Positions 7,414-16,835 are shown, counted from the stretch's first letter. The stretch is DNA of 53,906 bases from Nocardia wallacei (GCF_029869545.1 NZ_JARWQD010000373.1:1-53906), one strand, 5' to 3'. A program made the numbers and translations. Notes: generated by a model not told the origin, from the sequence alone.

Positions 7414-8370
7414 CTATTTGACGCTGATTCGGAAGCGCACGGTGCCATCGGCGCCGACGCTGTTCAGCGCCTGATCGATGAGCGTGCCGAGGTCGATGCC
7501 GGGCGTCCGGCGCACCGCGTCGGCGACCACGGGCTGCAGCACCGGTCCCAGTGGGGCGATGCCCGGCCCGATCTTGTTCAGCAGCGCCGTCGTGCTGTCG
7601 AGGAAGGGCACCACGCCGTCGCCGGTGAAGTAGGCCGCCGTCGGGCGGGCGTCGACCAGCCCGGAGCCCTGCTCGACGATGCTGTTCAGATATCGGCCGA
7701 ACTCGCCGAATTCCGGTCCGGCGGCGGCGAGTGACGGCCCGAGCCAGTCGATGTCGCCGCCCATCGCCTGGATGTCGGTGAACAGCTGGCGGATGGCGGG
7801 TGTGCGGCTGAGTAGCGTGGTGGCCAGCAGCGTGGTGGACCGCTGCAGGGTCTGCATCGTCGCGTCCGTGCCGGACAGGGCGCGGCCGAAGGTGTCGACC
7901 AGGCGGCCCATCACCTCCGGATGGATCTGGTTCATGAGTTCGACCAGCCGGGACGACAGTGCCGTGATCGTCATCGGGGTGCGGATCCGATCGGTCGGCA
8001 CGAGCTGACCGTTCTCGAGGTACGGTCCGCCGCCGTCGATCGGCTCGAACTCGATATAGGGCTCGCCGAGCGCCGACAACTGCTCGATGACGACATCGCT
8101 GGCGACCGGAATCCGGTACCGGTCGTCGATCTCGAGCCGCACGAGCACACCGGTGGCCTGCTTGCGCACCTCCTGCGTGCGACCGACCTGCACCCCGCGC
8201 AGGAGCACCGGAGCATTCGGTCCCAGCCCGCCCGAATCGGCGAGCCGCATCTCGGCCGTGATGTGCGATCGGCGCGGATCCAGGTGCAGCACACCGACGG
8301 TCATGTAGGTGGCGCCGAGGATCAGCACCGCGGCGATCGCCGAAAGTGACACGGCGGCACGGAGGTTCAT
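7414..8370 (-). CDS. mceF: MCE-family protein MceF
   Basis: A 318-aa protein with a signal anchor (VSLSAIAAVLILGATYMTVG), then an MCE domain of about 90 residues (MRLADSGGLGPNAPVLLRGVQVG, LSALGEPYIEFEP) and a helical C-terminal half. ALGEPYIEF is typical of the F position. Its ATG overlaps the mceE stop by four bases (ATGA). It is expected to be one subunit of the hetero-hexameric Mce tunnel outside the membrane, feeding the YrbE permease. Confidence 0.88.
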   Translation of the reverse strand: MNLRAAVSLSAIAAVLILGATYMTVGVLHLDPRRSHITAEMRLADSGGLGPNAPVLLRGVQVGRTQEVRKQATGVLVRLEIDDRYRIPVASDVVIEQLSALGEPYIEFEPIDGGGPYLENGQLVPTDRIRTPMTITALSSRLVELMNQIHPEVMGRLVDTFGRALSGTDATMQTLQRSTTLLATTLLSRTPAIRQLFTDIQAMGGDIDWLGPSLAAAGPEFGEFGRYLNSIVEQGSGLVDARPTAAYFTGDGVVPFLDSTTALLNKIGPGIAPLGPVLQPVVADAVRRTPGIDLGTLIDQALNSVGADGTVRFRISVK

Positions 8371-9410
8371 CGCACCAGTCCGATCATGCGCAGGGTGTCG
8401 ACGATGCGGCCCGTCTGCTCCGGTGGGCTGAGTTCGACCAGGTCGACCTTCGGCCCGTGGTCGGTGAACGGAATGATCTTGGTGTTGATCAGGTCGACCA
8501 GCTTCTTCATATTGGACGGCGAACTCGTGTCGAAGGGCCGGTTGCCGAACAGCATGGGCACCACGGCGCGGGCGGTGCCGTCGAGCGACTGCAGCAGCGG
8601 GCCCAGCCAGGCGGCGGCCGGTCCGATCGGCCCCAGCGCGGTCAGGACGAGGATGACGCCGATCTGGGCATTCACCGACGCGGTGGTCTGCCGGACGCCG
8701 TAGGGGGTGAGCAGTTCGTCCAGATACGGTGTGTTGGCGCCCACTCCGTCGGTCACGGTGGCCTGCAGTCCGTCGAGGACATGGTCGACGGAGTCCAGAT
8801 TGGTTCCCAGATCGGTGAGGTCGGCGCCGAGCGTGCCCGCGATCGTGGTGGTGTCGCGCGGGTCGCTCGGCAGGACCGCGTTCATCTTGCGGACGATGTC
8901 CTGGGCGTCGGTCACGGCGCCGCTGCCGACGAAGGTGGACAGCCCGGCCAGGATGTCCTCGATGGGCGGCGACTGGGTGGTATCGGCGAGCGGGATCGTC
9001 GCGCCGGGCCGGAGCCGGTCCGCCGCGGGTAGGGCCGGTTCGGTGAGCGCGATGTGCACATCGCCGAGCGGAGTCTCCTGGCGCAGTTCGGCGGTCGTGC
9101 CGGTCGGCAGCCGTACCGAGTCGCGAATGTCCACCTCGGCGACCACGAATCCCTTGCTGCGGGCCGGATCCGGGCCCACGACGGTGACACCGCGCAGCTG
9201 GCCCACCCGGACGCCGTTTGCGATGACCTTGGCGCCCTGGGGGAGGTTGAGCACATCGGCGAACTCGATGCGCAGGCGGTAGGTCGGGCCGTCGACGCCG
9301 ACCCCGGGCACCGGGACGTCGGCGGGCTGGACCTCACATCCGGCGGCGAGCACCAGCGCGAGACCGAGGGCCGCTCGGGCGAGGACACGCCGGGGGCGAT
9401 GGCGTTTCAT
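8367..9410 (-). CDS. mceE: MCE-family lipoprotein MceE
   Basis: A 347-aa lipoprotein: MKRHRPRRVLARAALGL, then lipobox LAAGC, then the MCE domain (ADVLNLPQGAKVIANGVRVGQL; VRLPTGTTAELRQETPLGDVHIAL) and a helical tail. Position five and the lipobox identify it as the E (LprK-type) subunit. The frame is open upstream to 9482, but the ATG at 9410 makes the ATGA overlap with mceD and places the signal peptide at the N-terminus. Residues after the Cys are close to those of the orphan MCE lipoprotein at 1699-2802. Confidence 0.9.
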   Translation of the reverse strand: MKRHRPRRVLARAALGLALVLAAGCEVQPADVPVPGVGVDGPTYRLRIEFADVLNLPQGAKVIANGVRVGQLRGVTVVGPDPARSKGFVVAEVDIRDSVRLPTGTTAELRQETPLGDVHIALTEPALPAADRLRPGATIPLADTTQSPPIEDILAGLSTFVGSGAVTDAQDIVRKMNAVLPSDPRDTTTIAGTLGADLTDLGTNLDSVDHVLDGLQATVTDGVGANTPYLDELLTPYGVRQTTASVNAQIGVILVLTALGPIGPAAAWLGPLLQSLDGTARAVVPMLFGNRPFDTSSPSNMKKLVDLINTKIIPFTDHGPKVDLVELSPPEQTGRIVDTLRMIGLVR

Positions 9411-10510
9411 CGGGCACTCACCCCCGCGAGCAGCGCGGGCAGGGCGGGCAGGGTGACCGTGCCGTTGTCCGCCGCGGCGCATCGCTGTCCGGTGACGGCC
9501 TGCAGAGCGGCGCAGACTCGATCGGAATCCTGTTGCGGCAGTGCGAGTTTCGGCGGCGCGTAGCCGATCCTCAGGCGGCCGTCGACCGGGTCGATCGCAC
9601 CGGCGAAGCCCGTGGCGACGGCCGGTGTCATGCGGAGGAGATCGGTGAGCGATTCGACTCCGGCCGTGATCAGCCGGGGCAGACCGGGAGTGGCGTCGAG
9701 CGCTCGTACCGCCGGGGTGCCGAACATCATGAATACGTCGTTGAGCTGCGGGAGCACGTCGGCCAGTGCCGCGACGATCTCCACGACCGGCGGGAACGCG
9801 AGCACGTTGATGTCGTGGAAGGCCCGGGGCAGCCGGATGATCGTGTCCTTCACCTGCGCCCAGCCGCCGTGGGCGCGGTGCGCGAGTTCGCTGAGGGCAT
9901 CCAGCAGCCGCCCGATGTGCCCGATGGCCGTGTCCGGCGCGGCGAGTGCCTTGCCGAGCTGCTGGATGACGGCGTTGAGGTGCTCCCCGGTGCCCGCGGT
10001 CGCGCGGTCGACCGCGTCGAGCCCGGCCCCGAACGCGTTGCGCTGCGCGGGATCCGCGGCGCCGTTGAGCTTGTCGGCGAGCCCGGCCAGGGCGTCGAAG
10101 GTTTCCGAAAGGCTTTTGGGCGTCAGGGTTTTGGTGATGCAGGCGCCGGGATCCCGGCCGGGCCCGGCCGGTTCGGCACCGATGAGCGCGAGATTCCGAT
10201 CGGCGATCAGGTTCTGGCTCACGGTCACCGCCCCGACATCGGGCGGGAGCTTGCGGTCGGACCGGACGGTGAACTCGACACGGGTCGCGCGACCGGCGGG
10301 CCGGATATCGGTGACCTTGCCTACCTGTACCCCCATGACGGTCACGGCGCTGCCCTCGTACAGTCCGATGCTGTCGGGCATCTCGGCGCAGTAGGCGCGC
10401 GTGCCGGGACCGGATCGGGTCACGTGCAGCGCGGTGGCGCCCGCCGCGACGAGGACGATCACCACCGCCGCGGACATCAGCCCCCGCGAGCCGAGGATCT
10501 TCGCGAGCAT
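9407..10510 (-). CDS. mceD: MCE-family protein MceD
   Basis: A 367-aa protein: a short N-terminus (MLAKILGSRGL), a membrane anchor (MSAAVVIVLVAAGATAL), then the MCE domain (LYEGSAVTVMGVQVGKVTDI; LPPDVGAVTVSQNLIADRNLAL) and a long helical C-terminus ending in a Cys-containing segment (VCAALQAVTGQRCAA). The ATG at 10510 overlaps the mceC stop by one base (TGATG). The much longer open frame upstream is read-through over mceC and is not used. Confidence 0.87.
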   Translation of the reverse strand: MLAKILGSRGLMSAAVVIVLVAAGATALHVTRSGPGTRAYCAEMPDSIGLYEGSAVTVMGVQVGKVTDIRPAGRATRVEFTVRSDRKLPPDVGAVTVSQNLIADRNLALIGAEPAGPGRDPGACITKTLTPKSLSETFDALAGLADKLNGAADPAQRNAFGAGLDAVDRATAGTGEHLNAVIQQLGKALAAPDTAIGHIGRLLDALSELAHRAHGGWAQVKDTIIRLPRAFHDINVLAFPPVVEIVAALADVLPQLNDVFMMFGTPAVRALDATPGLPRLITAGVESLTDLLRMTPAVATGFAGAIDPVDGRLRIGYAPPKLALPQQDSDRVCAALQAVTGQRCAAADNGTVTLPALPALLAGVSAR

Positions 10511-11523
10511 CAACAACCTCCGCCCGGAACGGGAACGCAGACGCTGGGCAGCGGGATCGTCGCCGCGGACTGGTCGACGGTCACGCCGCCGCCGCTGGGA
10601 AGCAGGGGTAGCAGCCGCTGCTCCAGATCGCGCACGGCATCGAGCAGCGTGCCCAGGCGGGCGCCGAGTTCCTCGAGCTTCGGGATCGCCTCGTCGGCGA
10701 GCGGGCGGGCGCGCTCCTTCAGCCTCGCGTCCCACGCGCGTCCCAAGGGGGAGAAGCCCTTCAGGACCGTCGCCAGGTCGTCGAGCGCCTGCGAGATCTC
10801 CGCCCTGTTGTCGCGGATGACATCCTCCATGCCCGCCAGCGCGGTGATCAGTCGCACCAGCACGTCGGAGTTCTCGCGGAGCGCCGTCAGATGCTCGTCG
10901 GCCAGCGCGAGCGTGCGCGAGATGTCGGCGTTCTGCCGGTCCATGATCCCGGTCAGGTCGCCCACCGCCGCGAGCGCGGCGCGGAAGGCGTCCGGGCCGC
11001 CGTCGACCGCGGTGGACAGGGAGGAGAGGGTCCGGCGAAGGACGTCGCCGTCGATTTCCCGGACGGGCCGCACGGCATCCTGAAAAACCTGAGTGAGGTT
11101 GTAGGGCAGCGTGACTCGCTCCCTCGGTATGCTCGCCGAGCCCAGCGGCGCGGTGCCCGCGGGCCGCACGGCCAGGTAGTAGCCGCCGACGACGGTCAGC
11201 ATGCGGATGTCCAGCGCCGTCCGGTCCCCGACGAACACCGTGTCCTCGACCGTGAAACGCATCCGGACCCGATCCGGCAGCAGCGTCAGCGATTTCACCT
11301 TGCCGACCGGAATCCCGGCGACCCGGACGTCGTCACCGGTCCGGATCGACCCGGCCTCGGCCAGATCGGCGGAATACTCCCGCTCCGGGGTGGTGCCGGT
11401 GACGTACACCGCGCCGATCGCGATGATCAGCAGCACCACGGCACCCAAACCCGCTATGCCCCAGCGCAGTTCGGTGCCGCGGGGATCATCCGCGAAACGC
11501 GCTCGGCCCCTTACCTTTTGCAT
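10510..11523 (-). CDS. mceC: MCE-family protein MceC
   Basis: A 337-aa protein: a charged N-terminus (MQKVRGRARFADDPRGTELR), a membrane anchor (GLGAVVLLIIAIGAVYVTG), an MCE domain (GSIRTGDDVRVAGIPVGKVK; LDIRMLTVVGGYYLAV), then helices and a Pro-rich end with two Cys. The ATG at 11523 lies inside the end of mceB (13-nt overlap). The start is set by the anchor position and the length usual for the family. Confidence 0.87.
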   Translation of the reverse strand: MQKVRGRARFADDPRGTELRWGIAGLGAVVLLIIAIGAVYVTGTTPEREYSADLAEAGSIRTGDDVRVAGIPVGKVKSLTLLPDRVRMRFTVEDTVFVGDRTALDIRMLTVVGGYYLAVRPAGTAPLGSASIPRERVTLPYNLTQVFQDAVRPVREIDGDVLRRTLSSLSTAVDGGPDAFRAALAAVGDLTGIMDRQNADISRTLALADEHLTALRENSDVLVRLITALAGMEDVIRDNRAEISQALDDLATVLKGFSPLGRAWDARLKERARPLADEAIPKLEELGARLGTLLDAVRDLEQRLLPLLPSGGGVTVDQSAATIPLPSVCVPVPGGGC

Positions 11524-12515
11524 AGCGTGATCCTCTGTCCGGAGATGAGCAGCTGCAGGGGCTCGGGTGCCGCGGCGGGTCCGCGCGAACAGGTGGGCGC
11601 GGCGTCGGGGCCGCTGGGCGGGACGGCCGCCGCCAGCGCCTGGATCAGGCCGGGTAGTCGCCCGAACACCACCGCGGCCTCGTGCGGATCGGGAATCGCG
11701 TTCTGCAGCAAGGCGTCCAGGTCCCGGTCGCGGTCGCCGCTGACACCCAGCGTGGCCAGGGTGCTCCGGAGCGGTTTCAAGATCGGTGGGATGGTGCGGG
11801 AGAACTGGACGAGCCCCGGGAGCTTGTCGGTGATGTTGACGAACAGATTGGTCAGATTGGCCATCAGCTCCATGGTGCTGCCCGATTTGCCGCCGAGGTG
11901 ATCGGAGATCGTGGCGAGGTTCGAAACCAGCGTCGACACCACCGCCTGGCGATCGGAGACATGGCGACTCAGCTTGCCGACGGCGTCCAGCGCCGGTCCC
12001 AGACCCGTGCCGTCGCCCTGGATGACCGCGAGCATGCTGGTCGCGAACTGATTGATCTCGGCGGGGGACAGCTCGGCCAGCACCGGCTGCAGGCCCTTGA
12101 ACAGCGTCGTGATGTCGAAGGCCGGGATCGTGTCGGCGGTCTCGAAGACGGCCTTCGGATCGCGGTGCCGCTCCGGCCGTTCGGGCTGCTGGATTTCCAG
12201 ATAGCGGAAGCCGGTGAGGTTCTGATACCGGATGGCGACCTTGCCGCCGTCGAACAGTGCATGGTCGCGGGTCACGGTGAATCGCACGCGGGCGAGCGTT
12301 CCGGCCAGCTCGACCACCCGGACCTTGCCGACCTGAACCCCGTACAGGCGGACGTCGTCGCCGGTGCGGAGCCCGTTGGCGTCGGTGAACATCGCGGTGT
12401 AGGTCTCGGTGTCGCCCCGGACCGGCCGCTCGATCACCCGCAGCACACCGGCCAGCACGACGACCGTGAGCGCCGCGGCCACGGCGAGTCGGAGCAGCAG
12501 CGAACGGGTCGTCAT
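11511..12515 (-). CDS. mceB: MCE-family protein MceB
   Basis: A 334-aa protein starting MTTRSLLLRLAVAAALTVVV, a signal anchor, then the MCE domain (ANGLRTGDDVRLYGVQVGKV; IRYQNLTGFRYLEIQQP). YQNLTGxRYLE is characteristic of the B subunit. A helical C-terminal half follows, with ELSPAEINQFATSMLAVIQG. The ATG at 12515 forms an ATGA overlap with mceA. It belongs to the lipid-tunnel hexamer. Confidence 0.88.
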   Translation of the reverse strand: MTTRSLLLRLAVAAALTVVVLAGVLRVIERPVRGDTETYTAMFTDANGLRTGDDVRLYGVQVGKVRVVELAGTLARVRFTVTRDHALFDGGKVAIRYQNLTGFRYLEIQQPERPERHRDPKAVFETADTIPAFDITTLFKGLQPVLAELSPAEINQFATSMLAVIQGDGTGLGPALDAVGKLSRHVSDRQAVVSTLVSNLATISDHLGGKSGSTMELMANLTNLFVNITDKLPGLVQFSRTIPPILKPLRSTLATLGVSGDRDRDLDALLQNAIPDPHEAAVVFGRLPGLIQALAAAVPPSGPDAAPTCSRGPAAAPEPLQLLISGQRITLCKR

Positions 12516-13561
12516 GGCTGGCCCCCACCGAGCGTCGCCGACAGTGGTGCGAAAAGCCCCGGGACCGAGTCCAATTCGACTCCGGCGTGCAGCACCGGAC
12601 CCGTCGGCGAGTCGTGAAACGCGGTGTCGAGCCGGTCGAGCAGCTCGCCCAGCCGACCCGCCGAACGCTCCGGGGTACCGACCGACGCCGACAGCCGATC
12701 GAGAATCAGCGGCGCCATGGGCAGCAGCTGGCCGAAGTACTCCCGCGCGGTGCCGAGCGTCCGAGTTGCCGCGGGCAGCAACAGGTTCTGCACGTCGGTC
12801 CACAGCTCGCCGTACCGGGTCAGGTTGTCCGGATTCGCGAGATAGGCGTTCTTCAGGTCGCCGTACAGCAGGGTGATCGCGCCGGTCAGCATGGGTGGCA
12901 GGCCGGTCAGCACCGAGCCGTACCGGTCGAACAGCAGCGACGGTGGCAGCTGCTGCGTCTCGGTGAACGAACGGATCGTCGTGCCGATCGCCTGCAGCAG
13001 CGGGGTGAAGGCCGTGAGATCCTGCGAGGTCTTGCGCAGCAGTTCGGACAGCTGCGGGGTCAGGACGTCGTTGGTGAGCCGCCCGGTCGATCGCAGCAGC
13101 GCCGAGAGCGTGGCATCTTGCACGCGGTCGGCGTTGCGGCCGGTCAGGTCGATCGTGGACCCGTCGGCCAGCGTCGCCCCGCCGCCGCGCGAATGCAGTT
13201 GCACCGCACTGATTCCGAACAGATTGCCGGGTGCGTAGTCGATGGTCAGAGCGTCGGACAGGCCGAACAGCTGCGAGCGCAGCAGCCCCAGCTCGACGCG
13301 CTGGCGGCCCGGCGCCGCGGCGTGGATCGCGGTGACCGAGCCGACCCGCACGCCGTCGAGCCGGACATCGGTGCCCGGTTCGATGCCCTCGCCGACGTGG
13401 CCGGTGACCAGCGCGACCCGGATCTCGTCCGCCGGTCGGCGGTCTGGCTGCACGCGCCAGCCGACGACGAGGGCCACGGCCAGCAGCACCGCGCAGGCGC
13501 CGAGAACGCGGGCGCGGCGCGGCCCGACCTCGGTGCCGGGCAGGATGTAGGGCGGCGGCAT
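12512..13561 (-). CDS. mceA: MCE-family protein MceA
   Basis: A 349-aa protein, first MCE gene after the permeases (4-bp gap to yrbEB). A membrane anchor (VLGACAVLLAVALVVGW) follows a 20-residue cytoplasmic part; the MCE domain reads GEGIEPGTDVRLDGVRVGSV and DYAPGNLFGISAVQLHSRGG, with PGNLFGI typical of the A subunit. The C-terminal half is helical. Tunnel subunit; transport class (sterol or other lipid) cannot be read from the sequence alone. Confidence 0.88.
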   Translation of the reverse strand: MPPPYILPGTEVGPRRARVLGACAVLLAVALVVGWRVQPDRRPADEIRVALVTGHVGEGIEPGTDVRLDGVRVGSVTAIHAAAPGRQRVELGLLRSQLFGLSDALTIDYAPGNLFGISAVQLHSRGGGATLADGSTIDLTGRNADRVQDATLSALLRSTGRLTNDVLTPQLSELLRKTSQDLTAFTPLLQAIGTTIRSFTETQQLPPSLLFDRYGSVLTGLPPMLTGAITLLYGDLKNAYLANPDNLTRYGELWTDVQNLLLPAATRTLGTAREYFGQLLPMAPLILDRLSASVGTPERSAGRLGELLDRLDTAFHDSPTGPVLHAGVELDSVPGLFAPLSATLGGGQP

Positions 13562-13565
13562 GGGA

Positions 13566-14429
13566 TCACCCGGTGAATGTGATGGGGGACTGGAAGCCCC
13601 ACAGAACGATGGTGGCGAACATGTCGAGTGCGATGATCGACACCAGGCTGGCGCGGATCGCGCGGCCGGAGCCGATGCCGACGCCCTCGGGACCGCCGGT
13701 GGCGAAATAGCCCTGGTAGCAATGGATCAGCACGACGGCGGTCGCGAAGATCATCACCTTGATGGTCGCGGCGACGACGTCCCAGCCGAGGACGAACTGG
13801 TCGAAATAGTGGTCGTAGGTTCCGGCCGGAGTGCCGTGCACGGTCGTCACGATCAGTTCGCACGACAGATAGCTGAGGATCAGCGCGACCACGAATGCCG
13901 GTGCCACAGCGACGATTCCGGCGATGATCCGCGTCGTCACGACGAACGGCACCGACCGGATGCCCAGCGATTCCAGCGCGTCGATCTCCTCGGAGATGCG
14001 CATCGATCCGATCTCGGCGGTCATCCGGCATCCGGCCTGTGCCGCGAATCCGACGCCCGCGGCGATCGGCGCCAGCTCGCGGGTGACACCGAATGCCGAG
14101 ATGAGGCCGCTGAGCTGGCCCAGGGACAGGAGGTTGAGCGCGCTGTAGGCCTCGATGCCGATCGAGGCGCCCATCGCGGCACCGAGCAGCAGCATCAGCG
14201 GGACCACGCCGCCGCCGATGACGACCGAGCCGCGGCCCCAGGTCATGTCGGTGATCACCATGATCGTCTGGCGCCGGTATCGCAGCAGCGTGTAGGGCAC
14301 CGAGGCGAACACCTGCCAGCAGAAACCGATCACGAAGCCGATCGAGTCGATCGGGCCCAGCGGGTGTACGCGGTGGCGTAGCCGGTTGGCCCACCGCAGT
14401 CCGGCCGGAAGGTACGGCGTCGCGGTCAT
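13566..14429 (-). CDS. yrbEB: YrbE/MlaE-type ABC permease B
   Basis: A 287-aa integral membrane permease. About five to six helices; the MlaE-family core is visible: FGVTRELAPIAAGVGFAAQAGC, then RMTAEIGSMRISEEIDALESLG, which contains the conserved EI(G/A)xMRxxEEIDALE cytoplasmic loop that contacts the ATPase. Start ATG 14429 overlaps the yrbEA stop by one base (TGATG). It pairs with YrbEA. The ATPase (MceG/MkL) is not in this window and normally sits elsewhere. Confidence 0.92.
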   Translation of the reverse strand: MTATPYLPAGLRWANRLRHRVHPLGPIDSIGFVIGFCWQVFASVPYTLLRYRRQTIMVITDMTWGRGSVVIGGGVVPLMLLLGAAMGASIGIEAYSALNLLSLGQLSGLISAFGVTRELAPIAAGVGFAAQAGCRMTAEIGSMRISEEIDALESLGIRSVPFVVTTRIIAGIVAVAPAFVVALILSYLSCELIVTTVHGTPAGTYDHYFDQFVLGWDVVAATIKVMIFATAVVLIHCYQGYFATGGPEGVGIGSGRAIRASLVSIIALDMFATIVLWGFQSPITFTG

Positions 14430-15283
14430 CACGCCATCCTCACCGGGATGAACATCGTGACCACCTGGGTGATCGCGGTATTGAGGAGGGTGACGGCGGC
14501 GATCGACATGACGACGGCGGCGTTGACACCGTCGGCGACGCCGCGCGGTCCGCCCTCGGCCTCGAGCCCGCGCTGGCATGCGATGACGACGACCAGGAAT
14601 CCGAACAGCAGCGACTTGATCAGCGCCACCCACAGGTCGACGGGAAGTGTGAAGGCGCCGAACGAATCCCAGTAACTCCCCGGCGTGACATCGAGTGCGG
14701 CGACGGCGACGGCGAAACCCGAGGCGATACCGACGACGATGATGAGCGTGGTCAGCATCGGTGCCACCAGCATCATCGCGGCGATGCGCGGTACCACCAG
14801 GCGCTGCACGGGATCCACGCCCATGACGCGCATGGCGTCGACCTCCTCCCGGATGGTCCGGGCGCCGAGGTCGGCCGCGATGGCCGCCGAACCCGCCCCG
14901 CCCAACAGCATCGCCGCGGCCATCGGCGCGCCCTGCTTGATCACACCGAGACCGCCCGCCGCGCCGATCATCGAATCGGCGCCGAGCTGCGACACGATAT
15001 TGCCGACCTGGGCCGAGACGATCACACCGAACGGGATGGCCATCAGGACGCTGGGTATCGCGGTGACTTTGATCAGGAACCATGCCTGCGAGAGCGTCTC
15101 GTGGACCTGAAATCGCAGGCGGATCGCGTCCGTCGCCGCGATTCGGGTCGCCTGGGCGCCCATGTGTAGCGCTCGGCCGAGAGTGGCGAGGCTCGACAGC
15201 ACTGTCTCGGAGAAGTTTCGGCGCAGCGCCGCCGTCGCGGTCGCCTCTTCCTCCACCGGAACAGCCGGATCTGCCGTCGACAC
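14429..15283 (-). CDS. yrbEA: YrbE/MlaE-type ABC permease A
   Basis: A 284-aa permease, first gene of the mce operon. An acidic N-terminus (MSTADPAVPVEEEATATAA) leads into the MlaE domain with GVIKQGAPMAAAMLLGGAGS and GARTIREEVDAMRVMGVDP, the coupling loop. The upstream 140 bp hold two palindromes described separately. Seven of the nine genes of this operon overlap or touch, so yrbEA to mam is almost certainly one transcript. Confidence 0.92.
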   Translation of the reverse strand: MSTADPAVPVEEEATATAALRRNFSETVLSSLATLGRALHMGAQATRIAATDAIRLRFQVHETLSQAWFLIKVTAIPSVLMAIPFGVIVSAQVGNIVSQLGADSMIGAAGGLGVIKQGAPMAAAMLLGGAGSAAIAADLGARTIREEVDAMRVMGVDPVQRLVVPRIAAMMLVAPMLTTLIIVVGIASGFAVAVAALDVTPGSYWDSFGAFTLPVDLWVALIKSLLFGFLVVVIACQRGLEAEGGPRGVADGVNAAVVMSIAAVTLLNTAITQVVTMFIPVRMA

Positions 15284-15316
15284 CGAACCTCCCTGTTCGA
15301 CGAAGTCCCGCGAACG

Positions 15317-15352
15317 GTCCAGTACTGGACAGAGGGCCGGACACTTGTCTGG
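15317..15352 (-). promoter_or_regulatory. Two palindromes upstream of the mce operon
   Basis: A perfect 14-bp palindrome GTCCAGTACTGGAC (15317-15330) and, six bases on, a near-perfect one CCGGACACTTGTCTGG (15337-15352, one mismatch). They lie 34-69 bp before the yrbEA start, the place for an operator of a TetR- or GntR-type repressor. The motif does not match my memory of the KstR consensus. Confidence 0.6.
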
Positions 15353-15423
15353 ATGCTATTTCAGGAGGGGGTCCACATCAAGCGATTCGGCGGATTTCGC
15401 TGTTATGTACGGGCTGCGTGCGC

Positions 15424-16044
15424 TCAGCAGGTGAGGTTCGCCGCGGCGAACGACGAGAACGAGACGTGGACGTGGTCGTAGTGATTGGCGGTGGGGGAAC
15501 CGCGGTCCTCCATGGTGGACCAACCGCTGCCGTCGTTGTATCGCTGCTGCCAGATCACGTAGCTGACGCCGAGGCGGTCCGAGTTGGCCAGGACGAACTC
15601 GGCGATCGCGTCGCCCTGCGCGGAATCGGAGACCATGAAGTCGAGGGCGAGACCCGCACCGTGGTCGCCGTCGGAGCGACTGTCGGGGGTGCCACCGACG
15701 TCGGCGACGCCGAACGCCCGCGAGAGCAGGTGCCCCGCCTGTGCCACATGGGGTTTGGCGCCACCGAGGGTCGTCGGACATGATTCCTTGAGCATCTTCG
15801 CCATGAACGCCGTGTCATCGTCGGCGGGCGGCGGCCCCGAACCGGTCGGCGCGGGAGCCGGTCCGGTGGGGGCGACCGAGGCCGGGGGTGGCGCGACGGC
15901 GTCGGCTCGCTCGACCGGACCGGGCCGCAGTGCCATCCACAGCAGCGTGGGAACGGTCGCCGCCACGCCGCACGCGACCAGCGCCTTGCGGCCCATCGGA
16001 GCCGTCGTCGGCCTGCGGTGTTGCGCGTGCACGATACCGATCAC
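15424..16044 (-). CDS. Secreted or anchored ARB_07466-like C-terminal domain protein
   Basis: A 206-aa protein. A basic N-terminus and one hydrophobic stretch (KALVACGVAATVPTLLWMAL) form a signal peptide or anchor, followed by a Pro/Ala-rich linker (about residues 48-75) and a C-terminal domain. That domain shows HLLSRAFGVADVGG, SDGDHGAGLALDFMV, YVIWQQRYNDGSGW, MEDRGSPTANHYDHVHVSF, the pattern of a widespread actinobacterial extracellular domain with conserved His/Asp residues like those of D,D-peptidase-type zinc sites. Cell-wall role is inferred. A second ATG at 15996 gives a shorter signal peptide. Confidence 0.8.
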   Translation of the reverse strand: MIGIVHAQHRRPTTAPMGRKALVACGVAATVPTLLWMALRPGPVERADAVAPPPASVAPTGPAPAPTGSGPPPADDDTAFMAKMLKESCPTTLGGAKPHVAQAGHLLSRAFGVADVGGTPDSRSDGDHGAGLALDFMVSDSAQGDAIAEFVLANSDRLGVSYVIWQQRYNDGSGWSTMEDRGSPTANHYDHVHVSFSSFAAANLTC

Positions 16045-16175
16045 CAGTCACTGTCGAGAGCAGATCTCCGTCACATTACGAAACGGTCCCGGAGATGTCA
16101 CGCCCGACCGGACAGGATCGGAGAGCGGCCACCGTCGATACCCGGAATGACGGGCCTGGCGGTGGAGTGGCGATG

Positions 16176-16781
16176 TCAGGCGGGGGCGCCGAGCGGGGGG
16201 TGCTCGAGGATGCGGGGCTTGTACTCGACCAGCTGGATGCGGCCGTCGAAGGTGCGGTGGTCGATCATGTCGAGGGCAACGTCCGGATAGCCGTCGTAGA
16301 TGCGTTCCGCGCCCGTGGCGCCGGTGATGACCGGGAACATCACGACGCGGAATCGGTCGACGAGTCCGGCTCGTAGCAGGGACCGGCACAGGCTCAGGCT
16401 GCCGATCGTGGTGAGCAGCCCCGAACCACTCGATTTCATGGCGCGGACCGCCTCGACGGCGTCGTCGCGGACGAGCGTGGAGTTGGCCCACGTCAGTGGC
16501 TCCTCGAGCGAGGAGGAGAACACGACCTTGGACGCTTTGGTGAGCCCGTCGACGGATGCCTCTTCCTCCGGCCTGAACTCCTCCTGGCCGTCGGGGACCT
16601 CCCCGGCGGCGAAGCCCGACATCAGCCGGTAGGTGTTCGCTCCCATGAGATGGGTGGCCTCGGGCTGTTCGCCCAGCCATGCGAGGTACTCCGGGCCCTC
16701 GAGGCCCCAGAACCCGGGCCATCCCTCTCCCGACGCGTAGCCGTCGAGGGAGGTGATGAAGTCGACGAGAAGCTCCGACAT
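16176..16781 (-). CDS. RibD C-terminal / DHFR-like reductase
   Basis: A 201-aa protein of the dihydrofolate-reductase-like RibD C-terminal family: LLVDFITSLDGYASGEGWPG at the start, HLMGANTYRLMSGFA, SKVVFSSSLEEPLTWANSTL, LLTTIGSLSLCRSLLRAGLVD and MFPVITGATGAERIYDG. These are common stand-alone NADPH-binding proteins of unknown substrate, often called YwjB/YyaP-like. It is monocistronic, 54 bp from the response-regulator gene. Confidence 0.87.
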   Translation of the reverse strand: MSELLVDFITSLDGYASGEGWPGFWGLEGPEYLAWLGEQPEATHLMGANTYRLMSGFAAGEVPDGQEEFRPEEEASVDGLTKASKVVFSSSLEEPLTWANSTLVRDDAVEAVRAMKSSGSGLLTTIGSLSLCRSLLRAGLVDRFRVVMFPVITGATGAERIYDGYPDVALDMIDHRTFDGRIQLVEYKPRILEHPPLGAPA

Positions 16782-16835
16782 GGTGGTGTCCTTTCCTAGG
16801 GTGTCATGAGCTTCGACCGGCCGGGAGCCACAAAC

